A stretch of DNA of 48,509 nucleotides from Arthrobacter sp. 135MFCol5.1. Its GTDB lineage: Bacteria > Actinomycetota > Actinomycetes > Actinomycetales > Micrococcaceae. The position numbers and the translations under genes are program-made. The stretch spans positions 1 through 48,509 of the forward strand of contig NZ_KB895472.1 in NCBI RefSeq assembly GCF_000374865.1. The letters are read 5' to 3'. The notes under the pieces are model-generated. The model saw only the letters and a program-made list of their open reading frames with translations, was not told the origin of the DNA and ran no database searches. How positions within the stretch are numbered: the stretch's first letter is position 1; every line of letters starts with the position of its first letter. Shown piece after piece: positions 24,971 to 33,691 of the stretch.

Positions 24971-26329
24971 CTATTTCTTATATCCGTCGTTGTCGGCGAA
25001 GTTCTGGTCGATGGCACGGGCGGCGGCGCTCAAGGCTTCCTTGGCGTCCTTGCCCGCGTAGATGGCGGCTTCTGCTTTACCGACCTGGTCCGTCACGATG
25101 GGGTAGCCGGCGGTCACCGGCCGTGTGACGCTGACACACGTTTCGGTGATCTGGTCTTCGGGACCGCAGGCCTTGCTCAGCTGGTCGCCCAGCAACTGCA
25201 GCTGCTTGCCGGGACCGTAGAGGCTCGAAGCTGCCAAAGCCGTTTTGGTCGCCGGGGGAGCTCCGTTGGCGTCGGTGTAGATGCGGACGCTTTCGTCGGA
25301 CATCAGGAAGTCCAGGAACTTCCCGGACGCGGCGCCGTTCTTGGTGGAGGCGCCCATGCCCCACGCGAAAGTACCCGACGCAGTCTTGGTTCCCTTCCCG
25401 AAATTAGGCAAAGGAATTGACACCAGATCGCTGCCCAGGGCTTTGTAGGTGGGATACGTCCAGTGACCAACCCAACTCAGCGCAACCCGGCCGTTCGGGA
25501 ACGCCTGGCCGTCAGCATTCGGATCCGTGTATTTTTTCCACGATGCGAACTTCGTCAGTGACTTGACGTTGGCATCGGAATCCAACGCACCGGCTGCCTT
25601 GTTGTCCTTGAGCATCGTGCCACCGCCTGACCAGATGACCGGCCCGGCAGAACAGCACGTTCCCCACTCCCCGGCGAAGCCATACTGTTCAGACAGGTCC
25701 AGCGGCTTTCCCCCTGGGACGACGGCGGCGAGCTTATCCAGGACCCCGGTGAACTCCTCAGCTGTCCAAGCCTTCTCCGGCGTGGTCGGGTACGCGACGC
25801 CCGCAGCATCAAGGAGTTTCTTATTGCCCCACAGGGCGAGGCCTGCATTCATCATGCCGACGCCATAGACGGCGCCGTCCACAGTGTTCTGCGCCTTGAT
25901 GGAATCCGTCTGATTGGACAGTGACTCTTGGGAGACGGAGCCCGTCAAGGGTGCCATCTTGCCGTTGTATACGAAACTGGCCAATGTGGGCCCGTCGAAG
26001 TCGAGTACATCGGGCAGGTCGCCCGGGGCCGCCGAGTTGACCGCCTTGGTGTACTGGTCCGAAGGAAACAGCTTGAGATTTACCTTGATCTTGTTCTGCG
26101 ACGTTTCGAAGTTGGCGATGATCTTCTTCAACGCGTCATTCTCGGCCGCCTGGCCATCTACGGCCCAGACGTTAATCGTGCCCTCACCGGACCCCGCCTG
26201 GACGGATGCGCCGGCGTTGCCGGCATCCGGTCCACCGCAGCCGGCCAATGTCAGTGCCGCCACGGAAACTGCAGCCGTGGCTGCAATGATCCGTACCCCG
26301 CGACGGGACTTTGAAATGGTCATCATCAT
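24971..26329 (-). CDS. CUT1 solute-binding lipoprotein, raffinose/alpha-galactoside type
   Basis: 452 residues. A basic N-terminus and hydrophobic segment end in the lipobox LTLAGC with Cys31 as predicted lipid anchor. The mature protein is an extracellular family 1 fold: INVWAVDGQAAENDALKKII, then PGDLPDVLDFDGPTL. GAGG lies six bases before the first of three ATG codons; the first is used here. It is the first gene of the minus-strand operon, directly behind a LacI-type operator at 26428-26445. The sugar is inferred from the alpha-galactosidase and GH-J enzyme in the operon. Confidence 0.88.
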   Translation of the reverse strand: MMMTISKSRRGVRIIAATAAVSVAALTLAGCGGPDAGNAGASVQAGSGEGTINVWAVDGQAAENDALKKIIANFETSQNKIKVNLKLFPSDQYTKAVNSAAPGDLPDVLDFDGPTLASFVYNGKMAPLTGSVSQESLSNQTDSIKAQNTVDGAVYGVGMMNAGLALWGNKKLLDAAGVAYPTTPEKAWTAEEFTGVLDKLAAVVPGGKPLDLSEQYGFAGEWGTCCSAGPVIWSGGGTMLKDNKAAGALDSDANVKSLTKFASWKKYTDPNADGQAFPNGRVALSWVGHWTYPTYKALGSDLVSIPLPNFGKGTKTASGTFAWGMGASTKNGAASGKFLDFLMSDESVRIYTDANGAPPATKTALAASSLYGPGKQLQLLGDQLSKACGPEDQITETCVSVTRPVTAGYPIVTDQVGKAEAAIYAGKDAKEALSAAARAIDQNFADNDGYKK

Positions 26330-26427
26330 TGATTCCTCTGGGAAATGTGGAACATATGGAAGCGTTTCGATGCCTGGATATCGTCAGGCGGGGCGTGAGA
26401 AGGGTCACTTCCCTCTGCTGAAAATGA

Positions 26428-26445
26428 AGTCTACGCGGGTAGACT
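26428..26445 (-). promoter_or_regulatory. LacI-type operator with promoter for the alpha-galactoside operon
   Basis: AGTCTACGCGGGTAGACT has perfect 7-base arms around GCGG. On the minus strand, TTGCGG (26456-26451) and TAGACT form a promoter with a 17-base spacer whose -10 falls inside the palindrome, so a bound repressor would block polymerase. Confidence 0.75.
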
Positions 26446-26505
26446 GCAGTCCGCAAGAGACAAGTTTTTTTCCCTCAAAATAGATGGATTTTGTTCTTTG
26501 TTACT

Positions 26506-26525
26506 GAGTCCACCCGGGTAGACTC
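26506..26525 (+). promoter_or_regulatory. LacI-type operator upstream of the divergent lacI gene
   Basis: GAGTCCACCCGGGTAGACTC is a 20-base palindrome with one mismatched pair and a central CG. It lies about 20 bases before the ribosome-binding site of the regulator gene and resembles the site at 26428, so the regulator probably represses itself. The two sites are about 79 bp apart and could support looping. Confidence 0.75.
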
Positions 26526-26546
26526 AATCCAACAATGAGGTGAAAG

Positions 26547-27566
26547 GTGTTCCTGATGGCAAGCATGCAAATAGGTTCCGGAAAGGTCACACGGACTGAC
26601 GTTGCCCGATATGCGGGCGTCAGCACCGCCGTCGTCAGTTATGTGATCAATGGCGGACCCAAGCCGGTTGCGGCTGCCACAGCGGAACGCGTCCGGGAAG
26701 CCATCAGGGCACTCCAGTACCAGCCCAACGCAACCGCCCGCGCCCTGACCATGGGCTCCGCCCGCCTGCTGGGGATTATTGTCCCGGACAGCACCAACCC
26801 GTACTTCGCCGAACTGACGGATACCATCGCACAGGCGGCGGCAGCCCGCGGCTACGCCCTCCTCACGGCAAACTCCCGGACCGACGCCGAGACCGAGCGA
26901 CAGAATACGGTCAATCTCGTATCCCGCCAGGTTGACGCGATCATCCTCGCAACCGTCCTGCCACCGAGCGAGGTCGCGGCAATGCAGGTCCAGGGTATTC
27001 GCCGCGTGCTTATCGACCAGTCCAGCATCGTCCATGGCATACCAATCATCAGCACCGACTTTGAGCAGGGAGCCACCATCGGCGTTAAGCACCTGATCGG
27101 TCACGGGCATCAAGACATCGGCATATTGGTGGGCAGGGATATTGACCCTGCGCGCCCGGACCCGCGGCAGAATGGCTGGAAAAAGGCCCTCGCCGACGCA
27201 GGCCTGCCGGAGGGGCCGGCCGAACTCACCGACTTCACCCGCCAGGGCGGATATGAAGCAACCCGCCGCCTGCTGGCGCTGCCGAAACCGCCCACAGCGA
27301 TCTTCGCAAGCTCCGACCTTCTTGCTGTGGGCGCACTGCGGGCCATTCACGAAGCCAACCTGTCCATACCGGACGATATTGCCGTTGTTTCGTTCGATGG
27401 GACATCTGAATCGGAATTCAGCTGGCCGCAGCTGACCACCGTGCGCCAGCCCATCGACCGGATTGCCGAGCGGGTCCTTGCGGCCGCCTTGTCCCCGGAG
27501 GAACCCGCCGGCGGGATCGAGCTACTCACCACCGAACTCATTGTTCGCAGATCGTGCGGCTGCTGA
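26547..27566 (+). CDS. LacI-family repressor of the alpha-galactoside operon
   Basis: 339 residues. The helix-turn-helix TRTDVARYAGVSTAVVSYVI begins near residue 15, followed by the hinge YQPNATARALTMGSA and a sugar-binding domain ending VVSFDGTSESEFSWPQLTTV. The GTG at 26547 has GAGG six bases upstream; an ATG at 26556 with AAAGG eight bases before it is nearly as good. It is transcribed divergently from the binding-protein gene across two matching operators. The inducer is expected to be an alpha-galactoside or a breakdown product. It ends with a Cys-rich RRSCGC tail of unknown meaning. Confidence 0.9.
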   Translation: MFLMASMQIGSGKVTRTDVARYAGVSTAVVSYVINGGPKPVAAATAERVREAIRALQYQPNATARALTMGSARLLGIIVPDSTNPYFAELTDTIAQAAAARGYALLTANSRTDAETERQNTVNLVSRQVDAIILATVLPPSEVAAMQVQGIRRVLIDQSSIVHGIPIISTDFEQGATIGVKHLIGHGHQDIGILVGRDIDPARPDPRQNGWKKALADAGLPEGPAELTDFTRQGGYEATRRLLALPKPPTAIFASSDLLAVGALRAIHEANLSIPDDIAVVSFDGTSESEFSWPQLTTVRQPIDRIAERVLAAALSPEEPAGGIELLTTELIVRRSCGC

Positions 27567-27643
27567 CCCTGGAACCCAAGAAGCTTTCCCGCAGTTTCCT
27601 TCGTTTCCTGCCCTTCTGAATTTCATGGGAATATATCCTGAGC

Positions 27644-27661
27644 ACACTCAGTTATGAGTGT
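27644..27661 (+). promoter_or_regulatory. TetR-type operator upstream of the old yellow enzyme gene
   Basis: ACACTCAGTTATGAGTGT has perfect 7-base arms around GTTA. The core ACTCA-N4-TGAGT recurs before two other units of this cluster (29685-29702 and 32515-32532), each followed by an AGTCA-containing string. It is the likely binding site of the TetR protein at 32558. Confidence 0.7.
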
Positions 27662-27766
27662 AGTCACCAAGTTAAGGACGCATTAGCTGGCTTTAGCGTC
27701 CACGGCGGCCTTACATCGGCCGGGCGGGGTGACGCTTCGATACATCGAAACGCGAAGGACTAACCC

Positions 27767-28843
27767 GTGACCCTTTCCGCATTGTGGCAACCACTGAGCC
27801 TTGGCCGCCTAAACCTCTCCCATCGGCTGGCCCTGGCACCCATGACCAGAAGCCGCTCCAACCCGGATGGCACGCCAGGCGACCTGGCGGCCGAGTACTA
27901 CGCGCAGCGCGCCTCACTGGGCCTGATCATCACTGAAGGCACACAGCCATCGGCAGACGGACAGGGCTACGCCAACACGCCGGGAATCTACACACCTGAG
28001 CATGTGGAGGGCTGGCGAAGCGTCACCAAAGCAGTCCATGCCCGCGGCGGGGCGGTGTTCATCCAACTCATGCATGCGGGCCGCATGTCCCACCCGGACA
28101 ACACTCCTCACCACCGTCAGCCCGTGGCGCCCTCAGCGATCTCCGCAGGCCAGGACATTCTCACGCCGACTGGACCCCAGAAAACGCCGACACCCAGGGC
28201 GTTGAGCGTGGAAGAAATCCATGCCACCCTGGCTGACTTCCGCAACGCGGCAGCATCGGCCATCGCCGCCGGCGCCGACGGAGTTGAAATCCATGGAGCG
28301 AACGGTTATCTCCTCCACCAGTTCCTCTCCCCCAACACAAACCACCGCACCGACGCGTACGGCGGATCAATAGAAAACCGGTCGAGGTTCGTGATCGAAC
28401 TCGTTAAGGCCCTGGCCGATGAAATCGGCGCCGACAGAGTGGGTATCCGCCTCTCCCCCGCCATGCCACTGGGCGGAATCAACGAGGGCGACACCGAGAT
28501 GGTGCGCGCCCAGTACCGGCACCTGGTAGCCGAGCTCGCGACCCTGAACCTGGCATACCTGCACCTTCACCATGTAGGCGATGACGAACTGCTCCGCTCC
28601 CTCAGGAACATATGGCCGACGGCGGTGCTCGTCGTCCGCTACGGACGCAACCGCGAGCAGATAGCCGACGACGTTGCGGCCGGCCTTGCGGACGTGGCCC
28701 CATTGGGTCGTTTCGCACTGGCCAATCCCGACATCGTTGAGCGCCTGCGCTCAAACGTTCCGTTGAATCCGATCGATCCCAGCACCCTTTACGGCGGCGG
28801 TGCAGCCGGGTACACCGACTATCCGGCCCTTGCCGACGCTTAA
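27767..28843 (+). CDS. Old yellow enzyme family ene-reductase (NADH:flavin oxidoreductase)
   Basis: 358 residues, a complete FMN-binding barrel. Motifs are LALAPMTRSRSNPDG at the N-terminus, the substrate-anion pair in VEIHGANGYLLHQFL, SPNTNHRTDAYGGSIENR, and the phosphate-binding stretch near residue 300. Such enzymes reduce activated C=C bonds of enones, nitro-olefins or quinones with NAD(P)H. The GTG at 27767 has GAAGGAC seven bases before it. It is the first gene of the TetR-controlled cluster, with the operator about 105 bases upstream. The physiological substrate is unknown. Confidence 0.9.
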   Translation: MTLSALWQPLSLGRLNLSHRLALAPMTRSRSNPDGTPGDLAAEYYAQRASLGLIITEGTQPSADGQGYANTPGIYTPEHVEGWRSVTKAVHARGGAVFIQLMHAGRMSHPDNTPHHRQPVAPSAISAGQDILTPTGPQKTPTPRALSVEEIHATLADFRNAAASAIAAGADGVEIHGANGYLLHQFLSPNTNHRTDAYGGSIENRSRFVIELVKALADEIGADRVGIRLSPAMPLGGINEGDTEMVRAQYRHLVAELATLNLAYLHLHHVGDDELLRSLRNIWPTAVLVVRYGRNREQIADDVAAGLADVAPLGRFALANPDIVERLRSNVPLNPIDPSTLYGGGAAGYTDYPALADA

Positions 28844-28900
28844 CCCCACACCATTCACGCCAACCGGCACGGATGAACATCAACACAAGAAAGTCACGAA

Positions 28901-29614
28901 ATGAACTCGCTTAATGGAGCAGTCGTCCTCGTCACCGGCGCGAACGGCGGCATCGGAACCCACTTTGTCCACGGCGTCCTCGCCCGGGGCGCCAGCAAGG
29001 TTTACGCCACCGCCCGCACCCCCCGCACCTGGGAGGACGAACGCATCGTCCCGCTGACCCTCGACATCACCGACCCGGCCTCAATACGGGCGGCCGTCGA
29101 GGCTGCGGGTGATGTCACAGTACTGATCAACAACGCTGGAGCGTCCGTGACAACCCCCGGCATCCTTAGCCACACCGACGCCGAGATCCGGACCAATGTG
29201 GAGACAAACTTCCTCGGCCCGCTCTTCCTCGCCCGCGCGTTCGCGCCGATCCTGGCAGCGAAGGGGAATTCCGCGATCATCGATATCCACTCCGCCATGA
29301 GCTGGTACGCCGTCGGCGGCATCTACAGCGCCACAAAGGCCGCCCTCTGGTCTGCCACCAACTCGTTGCGCCTGGAACTCGCACCGGAAGGGGTGCACGT
29401 GGTCGGAGTCCACGTGGGCTACGTCGATACTGCGATGGCCGCGCACTCCACCGACCCCAAGATGGATCCGGCCGATTTGGTCAGCGCGGTGTTGGATGCT
29501 GTCGAAGCCGGTGAGTACGAGGTCCTCGCCGACGAGACGTCCGTGCAACTCAAGGCCGGCCTCAGCGCCCCCATCGAAGCGCTTTATCCCCAACTTGCGT
29601 CCGGGAAGTCTTAG
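28901..29614 (+). CDS. Short-chain dehydrogenase/reductase
   Basis: 237 residues. The cofactor site TGANGGIGTH, NNAG (VLINNAGAS) and the active-site pair in YSATKAALW are in place, with an upstream catalytic Ser in IDIHSAMSW. This is a classical SDR acting on an alcohol or ketone in the cytoplasm. It follows the ene-reductase by 57 bases and is closed by a strong terminator directly after its stop, so the two form one transcript. Reduction of a C=C bond and a carbonyl in sequence would be a natural pairing. Confidence 0.88.
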   Translation: MNSLNGAVVLVTGANGGIGTHFVHGVLARGASKVYATARTPRTWEDERIVPLTLDITDPASIRAAVEAAGDVTVLINNAGASVTTPGILSHTDAEIRTNVETNFLGPLFLARAFAPILAAKGNSAIIDIHSAMSWYAVGGIYSATKAALWSATNSLRLELAPEGVHVVGVHVGYVDTAMAAHSTDPKMDPADLVSAVLDAVEAGEYEVLADETSVQLKAGLSAPIEALYPQLASGKS

Positions 29615-29619
29615 TAGTT

Positions 29620-29661
29620 GATGCGCCGTGGTGATGGGCACCATCGCCACGGCGCATCTTT
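29620..29661 (+). terminator. Strong intrinsic terminator after the SDR gene
   Basis: GATGCGCCGTGG (29620-29631) pairs with CCACGGCGCATC (29647-29658), and an inner GATGG/CCATC stem leaves only a three-base loop. TTT follows directly. It separates the first TetR-regulated transcript from the next promoter. Confidence 0.85.
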
Positions 29662-29667
29662 GAATGC

Positions 29668-29702
29668 TTGACTTTTAACTGAGCGTACTCATAATTGATT
29701 GT
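29668..29702 (+). promoter_or_regulatory. Promoter with overlapping TetR-type operator upstream of the MDR oxidoreductase gene
   Basis: TTGACT (29668-29673) and CATAAT (29690-29695) are spaced by 16 bases. The operator GTACTCATAATTGATTGT (29685-29702) covers the -10 and keeps the ACTCA-N4-TGA core. A repressor bound here would block the promoter. Confidence 0.75.
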
Positions 29703-29729
29703 AGTCACCTAAAAAAGGAGCGTTGCGGC

Positions 29730-30728
29730 ATGCGGGCATTCGTCATCACCAAATACAAGGAAGCCCTCCACGAAGCCGAAGTCGCCGAGCCTGTCGTCGG
29801 CGAACGGGACGTGCTGGTCCAGGTGCAGGCCGCCGGTCTGAACCAACTCGACGAGAAGATCCGCCTTGGGGAGTTCAAGCAGATCCTTCCCTACAAACTC
29901 CAGCTGATCCTTGGCAACGACGTCGCGGGGACCGTGCTGCGAGTCGGGTCAAAGGTCACGGGATTCAAGCCCGGCGACGAGGTCTACGCCCGTCCACACC
30001 AGGATCGCATCGGGACGTTCGCCGAACGCATTGCCGTCGCGGAGGAAGACCTTGCACTCAAGCCCGTGTCCGCCAGCATGGCGGAGGCAGGCTCGCTCCC
30101 CCTGGTAGCCCTCACGGCATGGCAGGCGCTTGTGGAGCGTGGCCATGTCAAGCCAGGACAGAAAGTCCTCATTCACGCCGGCGCAGGCGGAGTCGGTTCC
30201 ATCGCCATCCAGCTCGCCAAACATCTCGGCGCGACCGTTGCAACCACAGCCAGCAGCTCCAACGCCGGGTTCGTGCGGGACCTCGGTGCTGACATCGTTA
30301 TCGACTATCGCACCGAGGATTTTGAGCAGCTTCTGAGCGGATACGACCTGGTGCTCGACAGCCTCGGAGGGCAGAATCTGCAGAAATCACTGCGCATCCT
30401 CAAGCCCGGCGGAAAAGCGATCGGAATTGCAGGACCGCCCGATCCGGCCTTCGCCCACGCAGCCGGCCTCAACCCTTTGCTGCGCCTGGCAATCACCGGT
30501 CTTAGTAGCAAAATTCGGAGGCAAGCCAGAAAGCTCGGCGTCAGCTATGAATTCCTTTTCATGCGCGCCAACGGAAACCAGCTGCGGCAGATCAGCAAAC
30601 TGGTGGACTCTGGAGTATTACGCCCCGTCGTCGGGAAAGTGTCCCCCTTCGACCAGGCGCCGGAGGCATTGGAATCCCTCGCGGCGGGAGGCTTCCGGGG
30701 CAAAGCAGTGCTCACCCTCACCACGTGA
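29730..30728 (+). CDS. NADP-dependent MDR oxidoreductase, quinone oxidoreductase-like
   Basis: 332 residues of the medium-chain dehydrogenase fold. VQAAGLNQLDEKIRLGEF and GNDVAGTVLRVGSKVTGFKPGD form the catalytic domain; HAGAGGVGSIAIQLAKHLGA is the nucleotide-binding motif. Zinc ligands are absent, as in zeta-crystallin-type quinone or enone reductases. AGGAG precedes the ATG by nine bases. It has its own promoter and TetR-type operator, and lies ahead of an alpha/beta hydrolase gene. Together with the ene-reductase it suggests processing of enone or quinone compounds. Confidence 0.88.
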   Translation: MRAFVITKYKEALHEAEVAEPVVGERDVLVQVQAAGLNQLDEKIRLGEFKQILPYKLQLILGNDVAGTVLRVGSKVTGFKPGDEVYARPHQDRIGTFAERIAVAEEDLALKPVSASMAEAGSLPLVALTAWQALVERGHVKPGQKVLIHAGAGGVGSIAIQLAKHLGATVATTASSSNAGFVRDLGADIVIDYRTEDFEQLLSGYDLVLDSLGGQNLQKSLRILKPGGKAIGIAGPPDPAFAHAAGLNPLLRLAITGLSSKIRRQARKLGVSYEFLFMRANGNQLRQISKLVDSGVLRPVVGKVSPFDQAPEALESLAAGGFRGKAVLTLTT

Positions 30729-30772
30729 CCCAGAGCCAGCCACTCACACCAAGATCCAGGAGAAACACCGCC

Positions 30773-31639
30773 ATGGAAGACACCAGCGCCCCGAACGAGC
30801 CCGTTGTCACCTCATACGCCCAGGCACCCGCCAGGACCATCACCGCAGGAGGTGTTAGTTACGCCTACCGCGAGCTCGGGCCAAAAGGCGGCATTCCCGT
30901 CGTGTTTTTCGTTCATCTGGCAGGCACCCTTGACAACTGGGACCCCCGGATCATCGATCCCATCGCCAGGAACCGCCACGTCATCACCTTCGACCTGCCC
31001 GGCGTCGGCGCTTCCAGCGGACACGTCCCTGGCAGCATCGAAGAAATGGCCGACGACGCTTACACCTTCATCCAGACCCTCGGGTTCAACACGATTGATG
31101 TCTTCTCCTTTTCGCTGGGCGGCATGGTCGCCCAGGACCTGGTCACCAAACATCCCGATCTTGTCCGCAAGCTCGTGCTGACCGGAACCGGTCCGCGCGG
31201 CGGTAAGGACATCGACAAGGTCGTGGGCACCACCTACTGGGACATACTGCGGGCGGCACTGACCCGGTCCGACCCCAAGGAATTCCTCTTCTTCAACCGC
31301 AACACCGCCGGCAAGACCGCCGCAAAGGCGTTTGTCCGACGGCTTCAGGAAAGAACTAATCTTCGTGACAAACCAATCAGCCCCCGCGCCTTCCAGACAC
31401 AGCTGAACGCAATCCGAAAGTACGGCCGGTCGGCCCCGTCCGACCTGTCCACCCTCACCCAACCCACCCTCATCGCCAACGGCGACAACGACCGCATGGT
31501 GCCCTCCAAGCTCTCCGACGAACTGCACCAACGCATCAAGGGATCCGAACTGATCATCTACCCCGACTCGGGCCACGGCGGTATCTTCCAGTACCACGAC
31601 AAGTTCACACCCGCCGTCGTCGAATTCCTCTCCCCCTGA
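30773..31639 (+). CDS. Alpha/beta hydrolase
   Basis: 288 residues from the ATG at 30773, with AGGAG ten bases upstream. The open frame extends further upstream without resemblance. The nucleophile elbow is FSFSLGGMVAQDL (Ser within SLGGM), the acid is in IANGDNDRMVP, and the catalytic histidine in DSGHGGIFQYHDKF. The oxyanion region reads VVFFVHLAGTLDNWDPRII, with HLAG in place of the usual HGxG. Resembles ester, lactone or C-C hydrolases; the substrate is not evident. Co-transcribed with the MDR oxidoreductase. Confidence 0.85.
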   Translation: MEDTSAPNEPVVTSYAQAPARTITAGGVSYAYRELGPKGGIPVVFFVHLAGTLDNWDPRIIDPIARNRHVITFDLPGVGASSGHVPGSIEEMADDAYTFIQTLGFNTIDVFSFSLGGMVAQDLVTKHPDLVRKLVLTGTGPRGGKDIDKVVGTTYWDILRAALTRSDPKEFLFFNRNTAGKTAAKAFVRRLQERTNLRDKPISPRAFQTQLNAIRKYGRSAPSDLSTLTQPTLIANGDNDRMVPSKLSDELHQRIKGSELIIYPDSGHGGIFQYHDKFTPAVVEFLSP

Positions 31640-31699
31640 CGACAACACCCGCGAGAGTAGGCCGTAATGGGCACCTGACCGGCACCAGCCCAACCCCGG

Positions 31700-32472
31700 G
31701 TGACGAAGCACTTCACTTCCTCGGTTCTTCTGTGGGTGCGAAGCGATCAGCCCCGCCAGTCCGGCATGGACTACTGGAAAGGCCCGCACTCCGGCATTAT
31801 CGCCGCCACACCGGGGCTGGAGGAGTACCGGCAGATCCACCTCACCGAACACAACCTCGGCCTCTGGCCCGCAACCACGGGCGTGGAAACCGCCATCCCG
31901 GCGGACCGGAAGATCGACGGCATCGCCGAAGTCACGTTCAAATCCCCACTTGCGCCGCTCTTGGGGCGCAAACAAACCGCTTTGGCATACAAAGACGAAG
32001 TGAACGTATTCCGCCGTACCCTTCTCTACGCCGGGCCGCCCAACACTTCACGCTGGTACAGCGTCGCATCCCCAGCAGAGACCGTCGGTGCCCGCGCAAT
32101 CGTCTACTTGCGCCGCCGCCCGGGTGGCCGCCCAGGCGAATTCCGGCGGACCGTACGAAACAGACTTGTGCCCGCCATGGTGGCACCCGGACGCTGAAGG
32201 AACTGCGAACCCAGTCCTTCATGCCTTGGATCGCGAAAATGTGGGACACCCCCCACGTCGCCCACGACAACCCGGCAGGCCAGCGCTTCCACGCATCAAT
32301 CATCCTGGGATTCGCCGACCCGGCAGCGCGCACCGCATTCTTCGGCAGCACCACCGTCCACAGCCTCTCACGTCAACTGGCGCCAGTGGCCTCCGCCATC
32401 CACGCCTACGAAGTTGAAGCAGCACTGACGTATGTAAAGGGAGGCAAGATCCTCCCCCGATTCGAACAGTAA
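31700..32472 (+). pseudogene. EthD-type dimeric barrel protein gene, broken by a frameshift near 32190
   Basis: Two overlapping frames together make one protein of about 257 residues. The first (31700-32197) gives SGMDYWKGPHSGIIAATPGL and HLTEHNLGLWPATTGVETAI, an EthD/dimeric alpha-beta barrel pattern. It stops just after VPAMVAPGR. The next frame takes over with TLKELRTQSFMPWIAKMWDT and continues a second similar domain (FHASIILGFADPAARTAFFG) to 32472. The change corresponds to loss of one base around 32185-32200. No slippery heptamer is visible there, so a mutation or a sequencing error is more likely than programmed shifting. The GTG start is weakly supported. Role unknown; EthD-like proteins often accompany oxidative degradation genes. 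Confidence 0.65.
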
Positions 32473-32514
32473 GGACGGCTGCCGGGCAGCCCGGGCCTCC
32501 ACAGTTTCGACGAT

Positions 32515-32532
32515 ATACTCAATACTGAGTCC
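32515..32532 (+). promoter_or_regulatory. TetR-type operator upstream of the tetR gene
   Basis: ATACTCAATACTGAGTCC keeps the perfect core ACTCA-N4-TGAGT. TATACT (32514-32519) is a possible -10 overlapping it, although no clear -35 is seen. It lies 25 bases before the regulator start, which fits autoregulation. Confidence 0.7.
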
Positions 32533-32557
32533 AGTCAGTTACGCTCGAGGAGCCATC

Positions 32558-33157
32558 ATGCCCGTCACATCCCCGCCGCTCGGCAGGCGCGAGCGGAACA
32601 AACAGGAAAAGCTGGGTCGCATCACAGCCGCAGCCGCAGAGCTGTTTGCTGAGCACGGCGTCGAGGACGTCACCACCCAGCAGATCGCCGACAAAGCCGA
32701 CATTGGTACCGGAACCCTCTTCCTTTATGCCAAATCCAAAGGCGAACTCCTCCTCCTCGTTCAAAACGCCCACTATGCCGAGGCCCTGCAACGGGGACGG
32801 GCTGACGCTGCAGTTATCCAGAATGTCCTGGACGCGGTGATGGCCATCGTGCGGCCGATCGTGGAGTGCAACCGGACCCAGATCGACAACGGACGCTTCT
32901 ACCTCCGGGAAATGGTCTTCGGCGACCCCACCGAGCCACGCCACTCTGAAGCCCTCAGCATCGTCGCCCAAACCGAGGAAGCCATCGCCGCCATACTGGG
33001 CCGCAACACACCGGCTGCTGCCGATGCTGCGACGAAGGCGCGTATCGTCTCGGCCATCATGTTTGTCACCATGGCAGCAAGTGTGAATGCCGGATTGGAC
33101 GGGGATACGATCGTGCAGGAAATCAGAACACAAATCAGTCTGCTGATTCCCCGCTGA
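32558..33157 (+). CDS. TetR-family regulator of the reductase cluster
   Basis: 199 residues. The N-terminal helix-turn-helix (residues ~12-58) reads KLGRITAAAAELFAEHGVED, then TTQQIADKADIGTGTLFLYA, the classical TetR pattern. The C-terminal ligand domain is all-helical and has no recognisable signature. GAGGAG precedes the ATG by six bases. Matching palindromes before this gene, the ene-reductase and the MDR oxidoreductase point to local repression relieved by a pathway substrate. Last gene of the cluster. Confidence 0.9.
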   Translation: MPVTSPPLGRRERNKQEKLGRITAAAAELFAEHGVEDVTTQQIADKADIGTGTLFLYAKSKGELLLLVQNAHYAEALQRGRADAAVIQNVLDAVMAIVRPIVECNRTQIDNGRFYLREMVFGDPTEPRHSEALSIVAQTEEAIAAILGRNTPAAADAATKARIVSAIMFVTMAASVNAGLDGDTIVQEIRTQISLLIPR

Positions 33158-33662
33158 GGCGGTCCGAAAACCACTAGGCACGGGGCTGTGTGAACACAGA
33201 ATAGGAACCTTCGATGTCTCCGGCAGCCGGTGAGTTGATCACCCCCCGTTGACGTACAGCCAACTTGACGCCACGAAGTCTCTAGAGGTCCTCATACGAA
33301 GTTTTACTTTGCCTGCAACTAGCTTTGGCTTGCGACAACTCGCAGCCCAGATTGGTGGGGTGGAACAAGCACAAGGCGTACCGGAGCCCGGGTCGGCTCC
33401 GCACTTACTGCACGACCCGCGCCAGCCTCGCTGTTGCCCCTCGGAGCTCGCTGGTTGCTCCTGCCCTACTCAATCTGGGCGGACAGGCCCCGCAACCACC
33501 ACCGGTCCAGAAGAGCCTCTTGCGACTTTTTCGAAATCAGCAAAGGCATGTTGGTCCCGGGACTGCCCCACAAACCTGCACAGGCCCCTCGGCGGCCAGG
33601 CCACAGCCGGGCGAACCAACCCCTCAATGCGACGAGACCAAGTTTTGTCAACACGTTAAAGC

Positions 33663-33686
33663 AAAAGACCCCCTGACGAGGGGATC
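33663..33686 (-). terminator. Intrinsic terminator following the tRNA fragment
   Basis: On the minus strand CCCCT and AGGGG pair around CGTC with two flanking pairs and one mismatch, then TTTT follows. It lies six bases after the end of the tRNA-like 3' fragment, exactly where a tRNA gene terminator would be expected. Confidence 0.65.
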
Positions 33687-33691
33687 TGCTG

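Noticed and set aside
30812..31975. A 387-codon minus-strand frame opposite the alpha/beta hydrolase and EthD-type gene
   Set aside because: Shadow of the opposite strand; it also spans a clear gene boundary and shows no domain.
31700..32472. Programmed -1 frameshifting in the EthD-type gene
   Set aside because: No slippery heptamer or downstream structure is apparent near 32190; a single-base loss or read error is simpler.
33195..33310. Strings resembling recombinase sites: GAATAGGAACCTTCG (FRT-like) and ATACGAAGTTTTA (loxP-like)
   Set aside because: Each matches only part of one half-site, with no partner arm at the right spacing and no recombinase gene nearby. Chance similarity.
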